A stretch of 64,000 nucleotides of DNA, taken from the NCBI GenBank assembly GCA_039707655.1, contig CM077676.1, positions 187,112,936-187,176,935 of the forward strand, written 5' to 3'. Positions 59,430-64,000 of the stretch are shown in pieces. Below the pieces are notes generated by a model that ran no database searches, had not been told where the DNA came from, and worked only from the letters and a program-made list of their open reading frames with translations. Within the stretch, counting starts at the first letter, position 1, and every line of letters starts with the position of its first letter. Position numbers and translations under genes: made by a program. The stretch is from Elymus sibiricus (lineage: Eukaryota > Streptophyta > Magnoliopsida > Poales > Poaceae).

Positions 59430-61036
59430 TCCCGGTATCTCTTCTGGAATACGTACGGAAATTCACTAACTACCGGAATCAGACTTATGTCTGCAGCTGT
59501 GGCTTTGAATGCCATTCCTTTCTTTGACATCACTCTGTTGGCAGTGAAGTGTACTGTTTGGCCTGCCGGGTTAACCAGTGTCACTTTCCTGGTGGCACAG
59601 TTGATACACACCTGGTGTGGTACCAACCAATCCATTCCCAGTATTATATCCAGTCCCGGGGATTCAGTGGCAACCAGAGTAGCTGGAAACTTTACATCGT
59701 GTATCAAAATTTCCAGATTCTTGTATATCACATTTTTTCTGAGCATGGAGCCAGGGGATTGTACCACCATGATTTTGTCCAAAAGAGAAGGAGAAAATTT
59801 GTGCAAGGTGGCAAAACTCCGCGAAATAAACGAATGAGAATCCCCAGAGTCAAATAAAATTATTGTAGGTATGTTGTTAACAGAAAACATACCAAGGACC
59901 ACATCTGGTGCTTCGCGGGCTTCCTCAGCGGAGATATGATGGACTTGGCCGCGATAGAAGTTCGAGTTGGGGTGGCGTCCAACACTGTTGACTTGTGGCC
60001 TGAAGTCGGATGGTGGCTTCCCATTTCTTGCGGGGCATTGCTTGGAGTAGTGCCCGCTCTGGCCGCAAGTAAAGCATGTGTTGTTGCGGCGGCAGTCCTC
60101 CAGCACTGGCTGTTTGCCGAAGGTCTTGTCCTGGCTGACAAGCTTGTTGTTGTTGTTGTTGCCATTGTTCCATGCAGGCTTGTATTCAGACGATCTTGGT
60201 TGCCAAATACGTGGCTTCTGCACAAACTGCTCACGGTTGTCAATTTTGGGTTCAAGCTTCCGCTTGTGATCATTATAGCCTGACTTATGCTCTCGTTCAG
60301 CTATGAAGGCCTTGTTTACCAAAGTCTGGAAGTCAGGAAAGTCCAGCATACAAAGCTGACAACGGAGTATATGATTCAGCCCTCCGAGGAATCGGTCAAT
60401 CTTCCTTTCTTCGGTGGACACGTCATGGGTAGAGTACCGTGCCAGATTATTGAACTTGTTCAGATACTCACCTACTGACATATTCCCTTGAGTAAGAGCC
60501 AGAAATTCCCTCTGCTTCACCTTCATTATGCCAGTAGGAATATGATACTTGCGGAATACCTCTTTGAACTTTTCCCAAGAAATATCTTCTCCAGAAGGCC
60601 ATAACATTTTTGTGTTGCCCCACCATATGGCTGCTGGTCCCTCCAGGTAGTGAGTGACGAACGGAACCTTATCTGCCTCATCACAGCGGGCTATGTCCAA
60701 TTTCTTTTCCATAGTCCTCAGCCAGTCATCAGCTTCCATCGGATCCACAGCTTGACCAAAACTGGGCGGCTTTGTCCGCTGAAAATCAGACAGCTTAGAG
60801 TGCGTACCATTATGGTTGATCTGACCCACCATAGTCTGCATACTTTTCAGAAATTCCATGAGGTCTTTGTTTCTTTTCTCTTCAAACATCCTCATAATAT
60901 GATCAGTGGTAGGTGACTGTGGTGGTGGAGGTGGCAAATCTTCTGGTGGCTGTCCTGCCTGTCTGGCGGATCGACGAATGGGAGTTCCATCGCCGCCTTG
61001 AGTACTACACCTCTTCATCCTAAATTTTGTTCCCAT
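59408..61036 (-). pseudogene. Chromovirus gag and protease, frameshifted into RT
   Basis: The 542-codon frame starts at ATG 61036. It contains a gag core (about residues 90-240, HYLEGPAAIWWGN), a CCHC zinc knuckle, CFTCGQSGHYSKQC, and a retropepsin domain whose active site reads LFDSGDSHSFIS. The usual motif in this clade is DSGA, so Ala has become Asp beside the catalytic Asp. The second protease motif IILGMDWL is intact. The frame is lost at about 59410-59430, just before RT, where intact relatives read through as one gag-pol. Confidence 0.9.
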
Positions 61037-61454
61037 TGCAAAATACCGAATCGATGAGGAAAAGCAGGGTAGTATGACACCAGAAAAGAAGCCAAATAAA
61101 AAGAGCGAATAAAGAAAGCAACATAATTATACAAGGCAGCCCAACATCATACATGACAAGCTAGAAGGGGGATGATCATGACTAGACTGCTCAAACGGCA
61201 GTTGACATATGCAGGGATGCTATGATGCATGCACTGAGACTCAAGCCTCCGCTCTAGTGACGCTGGTGGCACGAGCACTGGTACACTGAAGACTCCTCAT
61301 CGTCTGACTCTGACTCGAAATCTGAGCTGATGATGTGCACCTCGGCCTCCGGATCAAAGGAAACACGACGACGCTGACGGGAAGTTTCTCCCTCAGAAGG
61401 AGAAGAAACACGACGCTGCAGCATCAGAGCAGCTGGAGTAGCTAGGAGTGAGGC
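61037..61454 (-). other. Spacer between the extra ORF and gag
   Basis: No coding sequence recognised. It separates two sense-strand ORFs of the same element. Confidence 0.6.
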
Positions 61455-62081
61455 TCACTCTGACGGGGTCTCACGTCGGCTACCAGATGAAAAGCCTGGT
61501 GGTCCGAACGAACTGGAAGGAGTGTCGGAAGATGGGATGGGTGGAGTGTATATAGGTGAAAACAGAGGTGGAGGAGGAGACCGTGCTGCCGCAACAGCAG
61601 CAAGTGCCTCGCGAGCAGAAGTCAGCTCCTCGGCTAGAGAAGTTTTCATATAGTAACTGGCGTGCAGATAACGAGATAAAACACCAGTCGCACGATCACT
61701 CACTGGATCAACAGGTGCGAAAAGGACTCGCCCTGTCGTAGGCGACAGGGTGGGATAGTGAAAGAAACCTGGATGAGTCTGCATCTCGACCTCGTGAAAG
61801 CGCAAGTCAGTGAGAGCCTCCATCGCAGCAAACTGGATCGCCAATTCTGGAGTAGAGGCAATTCCGCCCTTGGAAGAACGGGAGTAGCTGCCAATATCAG
61901 AACTCGTAGTCAGAAAAGCTTCTGCGTGATACTCGAATACTGAACCCGCAAGCTGCTCTCGGAACACCTGGAACATTGGGTCTTCGCCGTTGGGATACAG
62001 CCGAAGCCAGACGTTACGAAGCAGTACTGGAAAAGTGAATGGTGCCGGCTCATGATTGTAGTGGTACGGAACTGGTGCCAT
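61455..62081 (-). CDS. Extra ORF upstream of chromovirus gag (208 aa), function unknown
   Basis: An open frame runs from ATG 62081 (MAPVPYHYNHEPAPFTF) to 61455, in the sense direction between PBS and gag. Residues about 15-100 look globular: PVLLRNVWLRLYPNGEDPMF, then FEYHAEAFLTT, a Gly/Ser turn, and a helix AIQFAAMEALTDLR. The C-terminal half is Ala/Pro/Ser-rich. The strand-strand-turn-helix pattern with the final AAMEAL helix recalls double-stranded RNA-binding folds, but this is only an impression. It is intact although the adjoining gag-pol is not. Confidence 0.65.
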   Translation of the reverse strand: MAPVPYHYNHEPAPFTFPVLLRNVWLRLYPNGEDPMFQVFREQLAGSVFEYHAEAFLTTSSDIGSYSRSSKGGIASTPELAIQFAAMEALTDLRFHEVEMQTHPGFFHYPTLSPTTGRVLFAPVDPVSDRATGVLSRYLHASYYMKTSLAEELTSAREALAAVAAARSPPPPLFSPIYTPPIPSSDTPSSSFGPPGFSSGSRRETPSE

Positions 62082-62230
62082 CTACACTCATCAAACCAGC
62101 GGTTAGCACAATAAAAGCTATATGCATGCCATGCAATGCAAGCACTCAGATGCAGCAAGCAAGACACCAAGACTCTAAACTACTCGCAGTTCTAGCGCAG
62201 GGTTAACTAGGGTGTCCTACAGTCAGCGCG

Positions 62231-62242
62231 GCTCTGATACCA
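62231..62242 (-). promoter_or_regulatory. Primer-binding site (tRNA-Met type)
   Basis: The minus strand reads TGGTATCAGAGC, five bases from the LTR end. Confidence 0.92.
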
Positions 62243-62247
62243 AGCGT

Positions 62248-64000
62248 TGTGGCACCCCGGCTCAGAGAACCGGTTTACCAGTGTTTCCAGCCCAGAGATC
62301 ATGTCTTCTGGAAACACATAACAACTTGGAGCAGAACAGAACTGAACTTTATTAAATATCTCGAGTACAAGCTCATAATTTACATCGATAGCGAGGCCGG
62401 AAGCACTGCAGGTGCTGAGAACAATATCTATATTATTTATGGAACATAGCAGAGCCTCGATACTACTGGGTAGACTACGGCGTAGCGGAACGTAGCGCGG
62501 GAAACTCCATCCACAGGGACACTGCTGTGGACATGGCCTAGCTAGCATAGCACGAACCTTCTGGACCTCCGTCCTCGGCTTCTCCTGCATCTGGCATGAT
62601 ACGCCAGGTGAGTACTTGGAATGTACTCGCAAGCTCATGGCAACCAAAACAGTGCAGCAAACAATAGCATGGCAATTAACAGGTTAATCAGATTAAGTTG
62701 CTCACTTACTGGTACCCAGTACCAACTTACTCTCATCTGGGTTGTCCCACAACCCTCGGAATGCTCACCATCCACAGAGCACTTCCGAACATAAGACAAG
62801 TTCTTCCATCATTATTATCATTATGGTTGACCATCCTAGAGAGGCCTAAACGGACTGTCCAATACCGTGGACGCGGCTATTCGAATAGGTTTTTACACTC
62901 TGCAGAGGTTGCGCACTTTACCCACACCATGGAGTACCTGGCCTCGTGATCCCATTCGGGTGGACCGGTGGTACTCCAACGAAACCTGCCTGACCCGTGA
63001 CCCCTCTATCGTACCACCGACAATCATACCCTCCCAGGGTCATGTCCTGGGTGGCCCCTGTGTCACCCCATGACACCTGCCACCGTTGTGGCCACTAACT
63101 GTCCAAAACGGGGATGCCGGCAAAATAACTCAATTGGGCTCACAGGATTATGGTCGTCTACCGGATCAGGGCAGCACGCACGCATAACCCTCCCAAGTTT
63201 GGTGGTACCGATAAAAGAGAACAAAGCCAGACCAAGTCAAGGCCGTCCCATATCGGCAAATGTGGCTGCACGGAAAAGTCCGGGTAGGTGGCTCTTGATC
63301 AACAAATTAAGTTTAGTATAGCCAAGCATTTAACCAGTATGGATATTTAATTGCAAGTAAATTATCATGGCAGTAGCTAGGAATTTAAATAAATTACTAT
63401 GGATTATCACATATAAAATAATGCATGAAATTCAATTAAATAACCAACACTATTGAAATGCTTCATGCAATGGATGACATGGCTTGCCTTGCTCTGTTGG
63501 GTTGTCCACAAACTCCTGGGCTTCAAATCCAAAAGTATTTCCCTCTGAAAATATTTTTAAAGTGCAATAGAAAATGTCACATGCTACTGTTTTGAGCACC
63601 AGAAATTCTATGAACCTGGGAAAAATACCAAATTTGGCCAGAAAATAGAGGAGCTCAAGACAAACCAGATGCAAAAAGAATCAATTGATTTGGACTTATG
63701 GTTTAAAAGTTATGAACGGTCAAAGTGCTGGTCAAAATCTGGAATTAAACAGAAAATAGAAAATCTCTCAGGGGGCCACGTCGAAGGCGTAAAGTGGAGG
63801 GGTGCATCCACTTACCGCTTCGGCGTGTCGCAGACTGGCGGGCCCCAGCCGTCAGATTTGAACGGGGAGGAGGGAAACAGAGAGGGAGCGGAGCTCCAGC
63901 GACGCTCGCCGGCGACACAGACGGCGGCGAGGTCCGGTGAGTAGCGGAATGGAACGAGCGCTTAGAGACGGTCACGCACGTACCAGTGGCTTCGCGAGAG
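62248..64000 (-). repeat. 5' LTR of the chromovirus, R-U5 side, cut by the window
   Basis: On the plus strand it starts TGTGGCACCCCGG and aligns base for base with 53216 onward. It contains the palindromic block at 62865-62888 and the hairpin at 62610-62628. Confidence 0.92.

Larger units (their letters stand above)
53216..64000 (-). mobile_element. Tekay-like chromovirus (Ty3-gypsy), nested, running off the window
   Basis: Minus-strand order: 5' LTR (64000 and beyond to 62248), PBS, extra ORF, gag-protease, RT, RNase H, integrase, chromodomain, PPT, 3' LTR (56547-53216). All standard coding modules are present, but a frameshift and two nonsense changes disable pol. It interrupts the plus-strand element above. 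Confidence 0.9.

Overview
The window is intergenic DNA from a large grass genome, most likely a Triticeae species (wheat, barley or a relative). No intact ordinary host gene is visible. It is filled with nested LTR retrotransposons of several lineages (Athila-like, Tat-like and chromovirus/Tekay-like Ty3-gypsy, and a SIRE/Maximus-like Ty1-copia element), plus one old 17-kb transposon-like block carrying gene-like cargo. The lineage calls come from protein motifs, primer-binding sites (PBS), LTR termini and target-site duplications (TSDs) read by eye. No database was searched, so named wheat families are not assigned.

Layout. (1) 1-6233: minus-strand, RT-less Athila-like element (gag-protease plus an extra ORF) with its 5' LTR at 4820-6233. 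(2) It interrupts an exon of an antisense, intron-containing gene in the 3' part of a plus-strand Tat-like element (6234-9844, 3' LTR 9352-9844). (3) That element lies inside a truncated long LTR (9845-12048), which in turn sits in a decayed Tat-like RNase H/integrase fragment (12049 to about 14140). (4) About 14140-31704: an Athila-like internal fragment split by a minus-strand solo LTR (15077-31331, TSD AATTT), itself split by a copia element (16112-27846, TSD ACAAT). The copia element has no visible protease, integrase, RT or RNase H, but has an uninterrupted 1,250-codon ORF behind what looks like its own TATA promoter and leader intron. (5) 31705-48747: an old block with a tandemly duplicated two-exon B3-domain gene, a DEDDy 3'-5' exonuclease gene, an F-box-like scrap, a long multi-exon Ulp1-type (C48) protease pseudogene, and about fifty strand-biased copies of a short ACTGCA-type motif. 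(6) 48748-53215: 5' LTR and first internal bases of a plus-strand Tekay-like element, interrupted by (7) 53216-64000, a minus-strand Tekay-like chromovirus with extra ORF, gag, protease, RT, RNase H, integrase and chromodomain, disabled by stops and a frameshift; its 5' LTR runs off the window.

How the parts relate. Within each retroelement the modules are the standard ones: LTR promoter, PBS, gag/pol, polypurine tract (PPT). Three unrelated elements add a further gene with promoter-like sequence of its own. The three long-LTR families share two palindromic blocks, and one of them carries tandem hairpins with a compensatory base-pair change. The 31.7-48.7 kb block pairs an intact DNA-binding (B3) gene with a dispersed short motif, which makes it the best candidate for an undescribed system.
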